Source of the DNA: Sordariomycetes sp. S80-01Y
Lineage: Eukaryota > Ascomycota > Sordariomycetes
DNA: 64,000 bases
NCBI GenBank assembly: GCA_037042185.1
Contig: JAXQJY010000028.1
Coordinates: 248,001 to 312,000 of the forward strand
Direction of reading: 5' to 3'
The first letter of the stretch is position 1; every line of letters begins with the position of its first letter. Shown here in pieces: positions 44,841-55,128 of the stretch. The translations under genes were made by a program, and so were the position numbers. Under the pieces are notes generated by a model. The model was not told where the DNA came from and made no database searches. It saw only the letters and a list, made by a program, of their open reading frames with translations.

Positions 44841-46283
44841 TCAGCCGTCGACGTCCATGCCCATCGCCCGCTTCCTCTGAAGGTTGTACGCCTTGATCCT
44901 GGCCATGGCGACGTCGTGGTCAAACTCGGCGTCGCCCTCCATGATGATCTTGTCCTCGTCCTCGCCGTGGTCGGAGTAGTTGGCGTTGTCGTACTCCTCG
45001 TTGTCCGAGGCGTTGCCCGTGCGGTAGAGATAGGCGTAGCGGTTATATTCGTCGTCCGAGTCGACCTCTTCTTCGGGATAGTCTGCCGTGTAGTGATTTT
45101 CGGCTGGGTGTGTCAGTAGGGGGGCCTAGTGATGAGGTTATGAGACATACCGTTCTCGTCGTCCTCGTCGTAGTCGTAGTCGTCTTCTTCCTCCTCTGGG
45201 CAGAAGAAGAATGTGTTGTCCTCCTCTCCGTCCAGAACCAGGACGCCAACCTCGCCGGGCGCGACATCCGGGCCCATGGACTTGGCCGGAATCCGGATAT
45301 ACTCCTCGATCACCCACTCCTCATCGTCGTCGTCTTCCTCGCTGGCGTCCATCATGGGCGTGTCCTTGGTCTCCTCTTCCTCCTCCACGGGCGTCCGCTC
45401 CGCGCTTCCCGGGTGACGTTGGGCGTAGCGCTGCGCCGGTACCTTGGGCTTGAACTTTCTTGCTTGCTCCTTCTTCTTCTCTGCCTCCATCTCCTGCAGG
45501 TTGGCGCCGATCTCGCTGAGGACCCAAGCGTTCATGTCGGCTGCTATCTGATCCATGTTGCTCTGGTCCATATCTCCGGTACGCTGCTGATGAGCAGAAG
45601 CTGGTAAAGGCGCCCTAGCAGGGGCGTCTGGCCTTGGTGACTTTGCGCGCTGGGTTCCCGGCTTCTTGAGCTTGCGTCCCGGTTCCTGGCCTCCGAGCCC
45701 GTCACCCGTGGTCGGATCAGCAATCTCGTCCTGAGTCACCGTACCGTCTGCTGCCCTGGACTTCTGCAAGTTTGTTTTTGACATTTTCTGCGCAATCAGC
45801 CTCTTGCTCCTCTCCACAAAGATGGCTGGACCAGAGCGGCCCTTCTTCGAAACGCGCTGGTGCGGAGCTTGCGCACCCCGACCTTCCATCATCGACCTCG
45901 ACAGGTGGAATCTTCTCGGCTCAGGGCGCAGCCGTTGCGAGCTCGGCCTTGGAGATAGCGTCTTCCTGGGAAGAGCCGCCGGCTCACTTGCGTTGTTCTT
46001 CGGCGCATCGTCGCTCGGTTGGGAGACGTGGATGACGGGTTTGGCTTCTCGCCGCGGAGAGAGGGGGAGAGGAGACTGGACGGTCGATTGGCGTCGTTGA
46101 TAGACCCAGTTGTTCTCGTCACCAGTGCGGTGTCGCTTGGACCCTTCTTGGGAGAACTCTGCGCAGGGGATTAGTCGAGGCCACGACGAGCTCAGGCGTG
46201 GTTACCATACGAAGGAATGTTACGGGGGATTCAGAGTCGTCTCGCTTGCGCTTGACTTTGATAGTCTGCGGTGGTATGGACAT
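44841..46283 (-). CDS. IWR1: RNA polymerase II nuclear-import factor IWR1
   Basis: Minus-strand exons 46283-46211, 46158-45151 and 45103-44841 (introns 52 and 47 bp) give 447 residues. The N terminus MSIPPQTIKVKRKRDDSESP carries a basic import signal, followed by KRHRTGDENNWVYQRR. The Iwr1 hallmark is in the C-terminal third: WVIEEYIRIPA, VGVLVLDGEEDNTFF, a long Asp/Glu run, then HYTADYPEEEVDSDDEYN and YAYLYRTGNASDNEEYDNA. Iwr1 binds assembled RNA polymerase II in the cytoplasm, carries it into the nucleus with importin, and recycles by its export signal. The acidic tract makes the middle exon low-complexity, but exon joins keep frame and family motifs. Confidence 0.95.
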
Positions 46284-48113
46284 GGTGGTGTATGCGCGCA
46301 GAAGTTCACTGGACGGGGAAGTATGTTTGTAGTGGTGCAAGGAAACACACCTACGGTTGACGTCGTGGTGGAATTCGGGGGTGGGACCGGATGATCGTGG
46401 TGATGATAAAATCTTGGTGGGGCAGCTGGGGAAATCTATGAAGTGCTTTAGTACTAAGTAGCACCAACTTGACGTCCCATCAACCCCCGAAGCTTTCTCC
46501 CCCTGCCAACATCCGCAACATTTTCACGTCCTCGAGATGGAAAACTCAAACATGTGCAAGTGTTTGGTTGCTCCTGATTACAGCATATCGTGTCGTTCGT
46601 AAAGGTCGTCGAGCCAGGCTATCAACAGTAAAAGCCCATATGAAAGCGTGACATCCGGCGTTTGGGCCCAATGATGGGGGAAGGAGGTGAAAGACACATG
46701 AGCTTGCAGGATGCTTGACACGTGGCTTGGGTGGACTGATTATATGTTGAATCCGTGGCTCGAGATCGACCTTTGCTCATGACCTACACAAGGTACCTGC
46801 AACTGCTCAGGCGCCACCAGAACCTGCACAGCCACCAGTGACTTCGACATGGACCTTACAGTGCAGCCACAACTATGACCCGAAAGGGAAATGCAAAGAG
46901 AATAAATAATTTCCGACAGCCTCAGGTATCTACATGACGCTCGGAGCGTATGCTCCTGATACGGGTCAATCTCTTCGGAGACACCTCCGCGAAGCAGCTG
47001 TGCCGAACCTCACGACGCTCACTGACTGGTGTTGATGACTATAGCTTGGGAAGCCATCAAAACGCGCACGCATTTCGCCCCGGAATGGATTGTTGGGATC
47101 GGTAAGGCGGGCAGACGTCACCAACAAGCGGAGCGACAGCAAGCGAGCGTCCACTTACGCACGCTGCCGCCCAGCCGGCGAGCAGCATGAGCACGCATCA
47201 ATTACGAGGGCCACCAGGCAAGACTCAGACTCAGGACCAATGCAGACGACAGATACCATCACAATGCTCATTCGACAGGCACAATTCATTGGAGAGGGCT
47301 GTCCGCTTTTAGACTTCGCGTGGCCTCCCTAGTGCCAACCCAGTCCAAGGCTAGGTCACAAAGCGCCTATAAACGGACCGTGCCACTCCCCTGGTAAGCT
47401 GGGGTTGGCCGGGACTGGCCCCTCAGTCGGTAATGCGTAGGCTCGGAAAGCTTGATGGCGATGCTGCCTTGGAGGTGTGTGGCTGAGTTGGGGTTGGGCC
47501 GGACTCTCCCCTCCTTTTCAAGATGGGGATGAGGCAAGCACTGCATCACAGGCGTATGTACACCGGCGCGGGGTCTGCGGCCACGAATATGAACACCTGC
47601 ATTGATTTAACGTGATGAGCAATCTTGGGTTTCACCACGTCAATCAAGCCGAGAAGTCATGAAGTCGGTGATGGCTGCAGCTGTAGAGTGCCAAAGCGGA
47701 CAGTTTCTCAGTGTCGACGCGTGTAAGTGGTCGTTCGCTGCTGGTGTACCCCTACCTTGATTTGGAGCGGCGAACCCGGCTCGTGGCTGGTACCTGCTTC
47801 ATCTAGAACAAGTACGGACTGGTCTCCTCCCCTCCGGGTTCCTTTGAGCTGTCGTCATGCCGCGCAAAGCGAACAATCATAGGAGGGCTGTGCGCTAAGG
47901 GTATTCCTTTCATAAACCTGCTCCTGGTCCTAGATCTCAACACCCTCCCAATCCTACATCACAAACCACGTCCCCCCTCCCGCCCTTGCTTTCCATTGAA
48001 TCAAGCTAGAAGACGCCTCACATATACTTGTTTGCATCAGCTTGTTATCCTCACAGTCCGTGCTCTGTACTCAATCGAGCATCCGGAGAGGCATCTCCGA
48101 ACCACCCGTCGCC
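46284..48113. other. 1.8-kb region between divergent IWR1 and CBM48 genes
   Basis: No convincing gene. Two near-identical G-rich boxes of 16 bp lie at 47401-47416 and 47490-47505. The last 200 bp are C-rich and probably form the CBM48 gene leader. Confidence 0.45.
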
Positions 48114-49672
48114 ATGCCAACTTCTTGCGCCATCATCCGCCATACGGTCACATATACCAGTCCAGGGACAAAACCGCCCGTATTCTTGGCTGGATCATTC
48201 ACAGAACCGCCATGGACTGCGCAGAGAATGGAATGCACTCAACACGCCGATGGCGAGTACGTCTTCACTCGACGAATACATATTGCCCCTGGGCGTGAGT
48301 ATCAGTTCAAATTTCGCAAGGGAGACCATGACTGGGTGCTCGATGAGGACAGTCGTATTGGTGAGCGTCCTACGGCTGAGATCGCCGGCACAAACTGACA
48401 TATCAAGTGACGGACTCCCTCGGCAACCGGAACAACGTACTTTGCGTTGATTCGAAGAGCACGCCAAAAACGACACATCACGTACCTGGCAAATTATTGA
48501 ATGAGGTTGGCATCGTCACCATCGATGACCGCCGAAGCGACACACCGATCGAACAAGTAGCCAGTACGGCAGCTGAAGTAGCAGATACGGCGCAGATAGT
48601 CGACCAGGTAGGACAAGGTTAACAGAGCCGACTGAGTGGAGTTAAGCTGACGATCACCAGGAAGAGGAGCACTCCGACGCGGACAATGAAGGCGAATACT
48701 CTTACAAGAGTCAAGAGGCAGTCCAAACACCTCTTTTCGCCCACGAGTGTTTGGGGGGGTACGCATTCGTCGACGATGGTTTCGACCATGCCGAGCTCGA
48801 CGAGCCCCTGTCGAGTCTTCGTCAGTCTCGGTCTGTGACGAGGGACTTGACGCTCGAGGAAGTTGACATCAATGATCCGACCATTGAGAAGTTCCCATCC
48901 GAGCGCGGCTCGGTCATGGATGTACTGCGGAAGGTGCAGTCAAGCTCGAGCGCAGACAATGTCCAGATAGACAGCGCCCTACTCTCTCCGTCAATAGCCT
49001 CTCGAAAGTCGAGCATCGATTCAGCAGCAGATGAGTTGACGGAAACGCTGGGTCCGACAAGTCCTACTACCTCCAGGAGACGTGAGAACAGGCCATCTCA
49101 TAGCAGTTTTCATAAGACCAAATCCGCTGTATCGCTCGGCTCCATTGCCGAGGAGCCCAAACCCGCGGAGGGAGATTCAAAGAGACCGCGACCACCGATC
49201 TTCAACGCGCCTGTCACTCCGCCCAGTGACGAAGACCATGGTATTTTCATGCGAGAGACCAAGGTAGAGCCCCCTGGGTTGTCCGAGGAAACCCTTTCCC
49301 CCTGTCCTAAAGAACAGCTCAGTAAACAAGCAACAGGACACAAAATCTCAGAAGGCAAACCGAATCCTCCGGATACCGGGGATTCTGGGTTAGAGAAGCC
49401 GGTCTTTTCAAGAGAAAATAGACGCGAAAAGGTTCCCCTTCTCTCTAAATGCGATGACGACTGCGTCAGCGTCGAGATGCAGCATGTGTTTGAGCAAATG
49501 GACAATCCGCGGACCCATGCAGTTCCAGGAAACGATCGCGCAGCGTGAGTACCGACAACCTTGATTCCTCTATCAAAGCTGACGCACGCTTTCCAGGATC
49601 ACAACAATTGGCTTGATCACAGTGGCGTTGGCGATTGGGTGGTGGAAGGGATCCAGGCTCGTGTTTAGGTGA
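48114..49672 (+). CDS. CBM48 (AMPK glycogen-binding) protein with C-terminal membrane anchor
   Basis: Four exons (48114-48360, 48408-48607, 48661-49544, 49597-49672) give 468 residues. Residues 5-95 form an AMPK1-type carbohydrate-binding module: VTYTSPGTKPPVFLAGSF, DGEYVFTRRIHIAPGREYQF, KFRKGDHDWVLDEDSRIGV, then TDSLGNRNNVL across the first junction. A long acidic, Ser/Pro-rich linker follows. The last, 25-residue exon-4 segment reads AITTIGLITVALAIGWW then KGSRLVFR: one hydrophobic helix with a short basic end, like a tail anchor. Fungal relatives of the CBM (Crp1/Mdg1 type) are soluble as far as I know. An N-terminal module facing the cytosol and held to a membrane would resemble animal Stbd1 in logic. 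Glycogen binding is inferred from the fold. Confidence 0.85.
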
Positions 49673-50020
49673 CGAGTAACTTCGTAGGCTGGATATCCAT
49701 ACCCTAATCCTAATATTTCGAGAAGGCTTTGTTACAACTTGAATCGGTAGAAACTCTGAATTTTACAAAAGTAGTGCATCTGCTGCGGCGCGTGAATTAA
49801 CCCAACAAAAGTGAGGAGTTGAAGGTGAAATCATCTCGTTGAGGTGGCAAAGGAGGTAATAGTCGCGTGACAGTGGGCCCTGTGGCCGGTGAGGTCGGTC
49901 AAGGCGACCCCGAATCCCGGACTTTAGCTGGGATCCACCGTAAAAAGTCGATGCTCCTGAACCTCGCCTTCTACTTGTACGACGACAAGGCTCACTTGTA
50001 CACTACGCACCCGATACATC
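49673..50020. other. Spacer between the CBM48 gene and MRH4
   Basis: 348 bp containing the 3' end of the CBM48 gene and the MRH4 promoter; nothing else seen. Confidence 0.4.
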
Positions 50021-51859
50021 ATGCGTCGCGTGGCATCCAACTCGGTGTGCGTGTCTTGCCGCACCAGCATATTTTCCCACAAGATATCACCAACGCCATC
50101 ATGGATAAGTCATCGCAGCGCCTCGACCGCGCAGAAGGCGGGTCGCCAACGTCCGTCGCGTATGGTCCTCGCCGATAATGTCTACAAATCGCCCGCCAAG
50201 CAATCTACCAAGCTGCGCCGAGAAGGGCCTCATGGGGGTCTGAATCGAACGACCGCCAACATCGACATGTCCCGCGCGAAGAACCAGAAGCTCGCTGAAG
50301 CTGCCGCCACCGAAGAATCGGCGGATAAGAAGAAGGGCGGCAGGACCAAGCCCAAGGGGCCGAAGACAGACGAGCGCAAGGCCTTGAAGATGCAGCGCGT
50401 GCTTGCGACGGTTTCATATGGAAAGCGAGGGCAGCTGAAGGATCGGATGAACCAGATCCAGTCTTTCGACGACTTTGAGCTCAGCGCGAAGCTGAAGGAA
50501 GCGCTGGAGAATGGTGTATTTCGGGATATGGTCGACGTCAAGCCGACGCCTGTACAGAAACTTGGAATCCCGGCGTTAACGAAGCAAGAGACAGGCTTTG
50601 CGCCGCTCAGCGATAAGTTTGGGGAGAAGGGCGAAAAAGAGGTTGCGTCGTTCTTGCTGGCTGCCGAGACAGGCTCCGGCAAGACACTGGCTTATCTGCT
50701 CCCCGCTATCGATGCTTTGAAGAAGGCCGAGGCAGAGGATCCCGATATCCGGTCGTATAATCAGCGAAAGCAAGCAGACCGCAAGTTGCAAGAGGAGGGC
50801 AAGATTAAGAAATCGCACTTTGATGAGCCCCATCCAACAATGGCGAGGCCGAAAGTCATCATCCTGGTGCCCACAGCTGAGCTCTGCGCGCAAGTCATGG
50901 GCGTGTCCAAGACGCTGTCGCACTTTGTCAAGTTCAAGACCGACATGATCTCTTCAGATCTGAAGCCCCAGCAGATCCAGCGCAACATCTACGGGTCAAA
51001 GGGCGTCGACATGATCGTTGCGACACCGCATCTCCTGGCCTCGATTGCCGATTCCGACCCTAACATTCTCTCACGTGTCACTCACTTGATAGTCGACGAG
51101 GCCGATTCCTTGCTCGATCGAAGTTTCGCCCCAGTAACGACTAGCATTATCGAGCGTGCTATGCCGTCAATGAAGCAGTTCATCTGCTGCTCCGCTACCA
51201 TCCCTCGAAAGATGAACAACTACCTCGCCACCAACTACCCCAACATGCACCGTATCACCACCCCGAACCTTCACGCCATCCCTCGTCGCGTGCAGCTCGG
51301 TGTCATGGATGTATCAAGGCCGCCATACCGCAACAACAAAGATCTGGCGTGTGCAGAGGCCCTGTACTCTATTGGCAAGGAAGCGAGTGTTCATGAGGGA
51401 CCCAACAAGAACGAGCTGGATGTTCGCCGTGTTATTGTCTTTGTCAATGAGCGAGAGAAGACGGAGCAGGTCGCGGAGTACCTTCGAGGCAAGGGGATCC
51501 AGGCAGAGGCTCTACACAGAGACACGCCTGAGAAGCGACACGGCGAGATTCTCAGCACTTTCACGACCAACGACTCACTTACCGTGCCGAGACCGGACAA
51601 GCCCAAATACGGCCGCCTCGACAACGTCAAAGCTCTCGTCGTGACGGACCTCGCGTCTAGAGGTATCGACACATTGGCGGTTCGCCACGTCATCCTCTAT
51701 GATGTTCCTCACACGACTATTGATTTTATTCACCGTCTGGGCCGCGCTGGGCGCATGGGTCGCCGTGGGAGGGGCATCGTGCTGTCGGGCAACGACGACA
51801 GGAAAGATGTCATTGCCGAGGTGAAGAACAGCATGTTCATGGGTCAAGCGCTGATTTAA
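50021..51859 (+). CDS. MRH4: Mitochondrial DEAD-box RNA helicase MRH4
   Basis: Intronless, 612 residues. The N-terminal 45 residues (MRRVASNSVCVSCRTSIFSH onward, Arg/Ser-rich, no acids) form a typical mitochondrial presequence. A basic linker follows, then the helicase core: Q-motif KPTPVQKLGIPAL (about 174-186), motif I AAETGSGKT (214-222), VDEAD near 358, the SAT motif in CCSATIP near 390, a C-terminal domain with VTDLASRGID, and HRLGRAGRMGRRG near 570. The spacer between Q-motif and motif I (ETGFAPLSDKFGEKGEKEV) is characteristic of Mrh4. In yeast Mrh4 is required late in assembly of the mitochondrial large ribosomal subunit and binds 21S rRNA. All ATPase motifs look intact. Confidence 0.96.
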   Translation: MRRVASNSVCVSCRTSIFSHKISPTPSWISHRSASTAQKAGRQRPSRMVLADNVYKSPAKQSTKLRREGPHGGLNRTTANIDMSRAKNQKLAEAAATEESADKKKGGRTKPKGPKTDERKALKMQRVLATVSYGKRGQLKDRMNQIQSFDDFELSAKLKEALENGVFRDMVDVKPTPVQKLGIPALTKQETGFAPLSDKFGEKGEKEVASFLLAAETGSGKTLAYLLPAIDALKKAEAEDPDIRSYNQRKQADRKLQEEGKIKKSHFDEPHPTMARPKVIILVPTAELCAQVMGVSKTLSHFVKFKTDMISSDLKPQQIQRNIYGSKGVDMIVATPHLLASIADSDPNILSRVTHLIVDEADSLLDRSFAPVTTSIIERAMPSMKQFICCSATIPRKMNNYLATNYPNMHRITTPNLHAIPRRVQLGVMDVSRPPYRNNKDLACAEALYSIGKEASVHEGPNKNELDVRRVIVFVNEREKTEQVAEYLRGKGIQAEALHRDTPEKRHGEILSTFTTNDSLTVPRPDKPKYGRLDNVKALVVTDLASRGIDTLAVRHVILYDVPHTTIDFIHRLGRAGRMGRRGRGIVLSGNDDRKDVIAEVKNSMFMGQALI

Positions 51860-52347
51860 AGTTTCCTCTCCGTCTGTATATCAATGTATCATATGTAAGA
51901 TCTGGTTTATGGGAACGCATCTAGCCGGCGTACGGAGGCATGAAGAGCAGATATAGAAGGAAACGACAGAGCACAAAGCTCACTGGATGTAGTAATACCA
52001 AGAAATAAACCCATGAATCAGATATTATCGGCTGTGTGTCTTTCGCGTCATCGCTGCTTCATTTCTGCGCTTGAGCTTGAGGTAGGTATCCAGCCACCTA
52101 GGTAGGTAAGGTATGCCGTGATGGTCTTGGTGGGGCTGTCTGGGGTGCCGTGACGCGCACCGACGCGTCCCAGCTACCTCTAGAAAACAACACCTCCCAC
52201 CTCCAACCTGGGAACTCCACAGCACAACGGTTTTTGTGCAGACGATCTCTGAACGCAGGTATCGCGACAAACCTCCAAGGTTAAACCATTTTCCAAGGAA
52301 GACCCCGAATTCATTCTTACCACCGTCAACTTCCACAATCGCCCACG
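51860..52347. other. Intergenic region with CTAGGTAGGTA motif
   Basis: 3' flank of MRH4 and promoter of the next gene. It contains a TAGGTAGG-type run at about 52097-52110, a short motif I have seen in Sordariomycete intergenic DNA. No gene. Confidence 0.4.
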
Positions 52348-53970
52348 ATGCCTCGTCCAGCGCGGACGACGCGAGCGCGTCAAGCCGCCAAACCAGACAT
52401 CGCAGTCCCCGAACCCGAGACTGAGCCACGCGGTCGCTCGCGCAGGACACGCTCCATCGCCCATTCAGTGCGCGATGCCGACCAAGAATCCCTCAGCAGG
52501 GCCAACAACAGCCGCGATACCGCGCTTGAAGCCCTCGCGAATGAAGACAGCACTACCGCCGAGGACTCCAACGACTCCATCGAGGTCGGTCGACGCGCTG
52601 GCACACCTCAGCGACGTGATACGACTGGTCTCGACCTCGACCTCGGAGACGACATGTTCGGGAATTTGGATGACAGCTTTGAGCTGCCGCAGGTCGACAA
52701 TTCGTCCTTGTTTGGGAACAGCAGCCATATGAAGCCCAGGTCGCGATCGCGTCAGAGCAGCATTATAGGACGCCATGACATTTCCACTCGGCCTGCGAGC
52801 CGCGCGGGAGCGACCCCAATGATGAGCTCGTCGTTCAACATCGGCGCTTTCCGTCGCCGCGCTCGCGAACCGAGTATCCTCGGGACAGGACGCAAGTCTC
52901 GCGCTGATACTACGGGTCTCACCGCGACCACTACGCAGAACGACGAATCTTCTGAGAGTGAGCTGGAGGATTTCCAGCCTGAGGCTGAGTCCACACCTGT
53001 GAACAACCGTCGCCGCACAAGGGCATCGATGAACCAAGAGCAAGAGCAGGAGCCTGAACTGCCGATGATGAGCGGGACACGCAAGAGGAAGAGTGCTGCA
53101 GCGCCCGAGTCAAGCGAACGTCCTGAGAAGATTACCCGGTCTGACGGAGAGAGATCCGACGTTGGAGCTGACATGGAGCCTGAAGCTTCCAGTGAGACTG
53201 AGTCTGATCTCTCGGAGCTGCCTTCGCCGACGGTCCCAGCGCGCATGACGGAGCGCCCAGTCACTCCAGTCCGCGATGCCTCGTACATGGCGCCTCCGGC
53301 CAGCAGCGACTCAGAGGCCTCTCGCGACTACTGGCCTGACATCCACGGCCTCGCCAAGAGACGCCGCATCATCGCCACCGAAAACGCCGACGACATTTCC
53401 AACATCTCGTCCCCGCCATCTCTTACCCACTCGCCCAATCATGCTCAGCGCACACGCTCCAAGAGCCGCGGGCGCTCTCGCACCAGGAAATCCCCGCCTC
53501 CACTCACCACAGCGGATCTGGCCAACTTGCTCCCTAAGCGTCGACAGAGAAAGGTTCGTGATGAGGACGAAGAGAGCGACGAGGATGTGGTCACGTCAGG
53601 CCTTGGCAACGATCAAGACGAGCTTTCGTTCCTGAATGTGAGGGCGACCAGGAGCCGATCTGCTGCTGCTCGCTCTGCGTCCCGCAATGCAAAGTCGAAG
53701 AAGGCTGCCTCCAAATCTCGTGAGGCTAAACGCCGCAGGACGTATGGACGTAACCACGACCAGGAGAATGAGCCTGAGGAGACCGGGGAGGTTGATACGA
53801 GCACGTTTGAACCACAGGGTGGAGATGAGACGATCGATGGGGGCTCGACAGAGGTGCTCGAGTACCCTTCGTTGAAAAAGATGAGGGAGAAGTTCGAGGA
53901 GGTTGACCAGTGGGAGATGTCGTTCGAGGAGGCGTCCGAGCCAGAGGACGACGACATCACCGCGCGTTGA
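52348..53970 (+). CDS. Unrecognised basic/acidic nuclear protein
   Basis: A single exon of 540 residues, mostly disordered. The N terminus is Arg-rich (MPRPARTTRARQAAK, GRSRRTRS). Internal patches look conserved: GDDMFGNLDDSFELP, SSFNIGAFRRRAREPSILGTGRKSRA (split here: SSFNIGAFRRRAREPS then ILGTGRKSRA), SDLSELPSP, and TTADLANLLPKRRQRKV. Several bipartite nuclear-localisation-like clusters occur (KRRRII, REAKRRRTYGR). The C terminus ends in a helix EYPSLKKMREKFEEVDQWEM followed by an acidic tail. Many SP/TP sites suggest cyclin-dependent kinase control. I do not recognise the family; a chromatin or cell-cycle factor is a guess from composition. Confidence 0.82.
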   Translation: MPRPARTTRARQAAKPDIAVPEPETEPRGRSRRTRSIAHSVRDADQESLSRANNSRDTALEALANEDSTTAEDSNDSIEVGRRAGTPQRRDTTGLDLDLGDDMFGNLDDSFELPQVDNSSLFGNSSHMKPRSRSRQSSIIGRHDISTRPASRAGATPMMSSSFNIGAFRRRAREPSILGTGRKSRADTTGLTATTTQNDESSESELEDFQPEAESTPVNNRRRTRASMNQEQEQEPELPMMSGTRKRKSAAAPESSERPEKITRSDGERSDVGADMEPEASSETESDLSELPSPTVPARMTERPVTPVRDASYMAPPASSDSEASRDYWPDIHGLAKRRRIIATENADDISNISSPPSLTHSPNHAQRTRSKSRGRSRTRKSPPPLTTADLANLLPKRRQRKVRDEDEESDEDVVTSGLGNDQDELSFLNVRATRSRSAAARSASRNAKSKKAASKSREAKRRRTYGRNHDQENEPEETGEVDTSTFEPQGGDETIDGGSTEVLEYPSLKKMREKFEEVDQWEMSFEEASEPEDDDITAR

Positions 53971-54240
53971 AGACTAGAAAACGTTGTATTGTTCTGCTTG
54001 ATGATATCTTGGGAGCTGGAGTTAACGACTAGTGTCTTGGTTCCTTGTAGGAATGGGCTTGCATTTGGAGTTAACACGATCCGGGTGGGTGACTTGTTGT
54101 ATGCTCGCTCTTTGATAGCCGAATATGGAATTCTCTCAAGAACGAGAACATCTATCCTGGCCAGAAGACCTCCTGTGAAATGCAGCAGCGCCTCTCATAC
54201 AGTTACATAACTTCGTCATCGTGCTATTTCTGCTCCAGCT
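53971..54240. other. Convergent 3' flanks
   Basis: Gene ends facing each other; no feature seen. Confidence 0.4.
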
Positions 54241-55128
54241 TCACGCGCCGAGATTGGCCACTTCCGTCTTGTGCTCCACGACCTTGAGCAGCGGATCGAG
54301 GGTGTTCGGGTCCCGCAAGCTGACCGTCACGTCGTCCGGCCGCCGCCCCGCCATCATGAGGCCCCTCTTCACCTCGTCAAAGGCCGCCTCCTTGGCAGTG
54401 TATTCCCTGAGCACCTCGTCCGTCTCGAAGTCAACGTACACTCTCGTGTCCCGTATCCTGACCAGTACGTTGTCCAGCCTCATGAACAGGCGGCACAGCA
54501 GCAGCATTCTCTTCTGCATGACCCGCAACTTCGCGCTGTACACGGATATGCCGTTGTCGTCCAGCTCGCTCTCGTAAAGGACCACCTCGTCGAAGAAGAG
54601 AATAGGATCTCGTCGCTTCAGCAGCTCCAGGGGGATGGCCTTGTCTGTTGCTGTGAAACCTTTCACACCCTCGCCTGTCTTGAGCGTGCCGTCATACTCC
54701 GTCGAGTAGCTCCAATCGTACGGCTTGACGACCTCCTTGATCCCCTTGGTCGTGCCCTCCCTGGTGCTCTCCCAATCCCGCGCGTACGCCACCTTCAGCA
54801 TCTTCTCGCCCGTCTTGTCCACCATGTCCAGCGCGTCCTCGGCGTTGAACTCGAGCCTCCACCCGCTCGGCCTGTGTTCTATCGCCACCAGGTTGTCGCC
54901 GAAGATCATCTCGGGGACGGGGATCTTGAGGCGCTCGGTCAGGGCGTCGATGGGCCCGGCCTTGGAGATGGGGAGCTTGCGCGTGCTGATGACGAAATTG
55001 CCTTGGGCGTGGGACGTTGTTGCTTCCGAGAGGGTCGATGGCCCGGGGAAGGGCTCGTTCGGGGAGGTTATGTGGTTCAGGCGGGGAGCCTGATGTAGGC
55101 GGCTCGAGGCGTCGGAGGATGCCATCAT
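54241..55128 (-). CDS. TIP41: TIP41-like PP2A/TOR pathway regulator
   Basis: A single exon of 295 residues; the start could be either of two adjacent ATGs (55128 or 55125). TIP41 family features are present in order: FVISTRKLPISKAGPIDAL, IPVPEMIFGDNLVAIEHR, WRLEFNAEDALDMV, KPYDWSYSTEYDGTL, IPLELLKRRDPILFFDEVVL, LRVMQKRMLLLCRLFMRLD and VRIRDTRVYVDFE. In yeast Tip41 binds Tap42 and modulates PP2A-type phosphatases (Sit4) downstream of TORC1; the human homologue TIPRL binds PP2A, PP4 and PP6 catalytic subunits. The protein is expected in cytosol and nucleus. No oddities seen. Confidence 0.96.
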   Translation of the reverse strand: MMASSDASSRLHQAPRLNHITSPNEPFPGPSTLSEATTSHAQGNFVISTRKLPISKAGPIDALTERLKIPVPEMIFGDNLVAIEHRPSGWRLEFNAEDALDMVDKTGEKMLKVAYARDWESTREGTTKGIKEVVKPYDWSYSTEYDGTLKTGEGVKGFTATDKAIPLELLKRRDPILFFDEVVLYESELDDNGISVYSAKLRVMQKRMLLLCRLFMRLDNVLVRIRDTRVYVDFETDEVLREYTAKEAAFDEVKRGLMMAGRRPDDVTVSLRDPNTLDPLLKVVEHKTEVANLGA

